DNA from: Phocaeicola_A sp964580305
Lineage (GTDB): Bacteria > Bacteroidota > Bacteroidia > Bacteroidales > Bacteroidaceae
Reading direction: 5' to 3'
DNA length: 16,285 nucleotides
Assembly (NCBI GenBank): GCA_964580305.1
Contig: CAZOKL010000048.1
Span: forward strand, 1 to 16,285
In this document: positions 15,860 to 16,285 of the stretch, in pieces
Layout of the letters: every line of letters begins with the position of its first letter
How positions within the stretch are numbered: the stretch's first letter is position 1
Position numbers and translations under genes: made by a program
Notes under the pieces: generated by a model
Told to the model about the DNA's origin: nothing
What the model saw: the letters and a program-made list of their open reading frames with translations, nothing else
The model's database searches: none

Positions 15860-15901
15860 GCGCGGATGCACGGCCTGTCTCGTTGTGTCCGCGCTTTTTT
15901 T
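15860..15901 (+). terminator. Rho-independent terminator after susD
   Basis: GCGCGGA (15860-15866) pairs with TCCGCGC (15888-15894), directly followed by seven T (15895-15901). It lies 51 bp beyond the susD stop codon. Confidence 0.85.
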
Positions 15902-15983
15902 CATGTTCTCCCCGTCTGTTCCTTGTTTTTAAACTCTGCCGGTTTGGAGACTTGCGATAGTCATTAAAAAAATCCTTTTTTGT

Positions 15984-16015
15984 CTTGTTGAATTAAGAAA
16001 AATGCACCATCTTTG
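15984..16015 (+). promoter_or_regulatory. Probable promoter of tRNA-Ser
   Basis: CTTGTTG at 15984-15990 as the -33 region and CATCTTTG at 16008-16015 as the -7 region (one mismatch to TAnnTTTG), about 20 bp apart. The expected transcript would start about 28 bp before the tRNA. Confidence 0.4.
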
Positions 16016-16049
16016 CACGGAAAAAGCGAGATAGCTTTGGTTTATCATA

Positions 16050-16136
16050 GGAGAGATGCCGGAGTGGTCGATCGGGCCGCACTCGAAATGCGGTGAACGG
16101 GCAACTGTTCCCAGGGTTCGAATCCCTGTCTCTCCG
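16050..16136 (+). tRNA. tRNA-Ser (anticodon CGA)
   Basis: An 87-nt class II tRNA. The acceptor stem GGAGAGA (16050-16056) pairs with TCTCTCC (16129-16135), with G as discriminator. The anticodon stem CCGCA/TGCGG encloses the loop CTCGAAA, giving anticodon CGA, which reads UCG serine codons. A long variable arm (ending near ACTGTTC) is typical of serine tRNAs, and the T arm contains GGTTCGAATCC. The 3' CCA is not encoded. Confidence 0.96.
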
Positions 16137-16165
16137 CAGGTAAAGAACAGAAGAATAATTAGTTA

Positions 16166-16201
16166 TAGGAATTAAGAGTCAAACCTTAGTTCCTATTTTT
16201 T
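16166..16201 (+). terminator. Rho-independent terminator after tRNA-Ser
   Basis: TAGGAATTAAG (16166-16176) pairs with CTTAGTTCCTA (16185-16195) through one G-T wobble, followed by six T (16196-16201). The remaining 84 bases to the window edge show no gene. Confidence 0.75.
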
Positions 16202-16285
16202 GTTTGGAATGACCGGATTTGTAGCGTTGTTTTGATAGTTAGCCTTAGAAAATCCTTAGAGAAAATGGTAACCTTTAAAACATGT

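Noticed and set aside
16139..16285. Possible attachment site of an integrated element next to tRNA-Ser, prompted by three CCTTAG copies
   Set aside because: The first copy belongs to the terminator hairpin, no repeat of the tRNA 3' end is seen within the window, and no integrase is visible.

Overview
The window is chromosomal DNA from a member of the Bacteroidota, most likely Bacteroidales and plausibly Prevotellaceae. The evidence is a SusC/SusD pair ending in family-typical C-termini, a second outer-membrane TonB receptor with a carboxypeptidase-regulatory-like N-terminus, several promoters with a Bacteroidetes-type -7 element (TAnnTTTG), a lack of obvious Shine-Dalgarno sequences, and housekeeping proteins with Bacteroidales-like sequences. 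The family assignment is inference; no 16S or ribosomal protein gene is present.

Layout. (1) 1-2227, minus strand, visibly AT-rich: a membrane-anchored winged-helix regulator followed by a TonB-dependent receptor that runs off the left edge. Between them lie four 6-bp direct repeats spaced exactly 11 bp, the pattern expected of an OmpR/PhoB-type operator. (2) 2258-2389: an intergenic array of six degenerate 22-bp units holding a 21-bp perfect inverted repeat. (3) 2477-5795, minus strand, higher GC: pyrH, a DinF-type MATE exporter, a biotin-protein ligase without a repressor domain, and a YraN-family nuclease-like protein. (4) 5881-6555, plus strand: a small ribbon-helix-helix-like protein and tadA, ending at a long hairpin shared with the converging operon. 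(5) 6709-10026, minus strand: proC, an XRE-cupin regulator, a medium-chain-type acyl-CoA synthetase and a small DUF2007 protein, closely spaced. (6) 10027-10794: about 770 bp without a credible gene, holding the proC promoter, a second 22-bp-periodic repeat and an inverted repeat. (7) 10795-15808, plus strand: susC-like and susD-like genes, then a strong terminator. (8) 16050-16136: tRNA-Ser(CGA) with its own promoter and terminator.

The most notable observation is in the susC-like gene. Its signal peptide is encoded from 10795, but an eight-G run at 10917-10924 puts it out of frame with the 991-codon remainder. One extra G, or two fewer, would restore a complete 1052-residue receptor. This is either a phase-variable homopolymer caught in the OFF state, a recent mutation, or a sequencing or assembly error. 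The second is the pair of 22-bp-periodic repeat arrays. The third is the regulator/operator/receptor module at the left edge. The SusCD pair has no adjacent hydrolase or regulator in view, so its substrate cannot be inferred.
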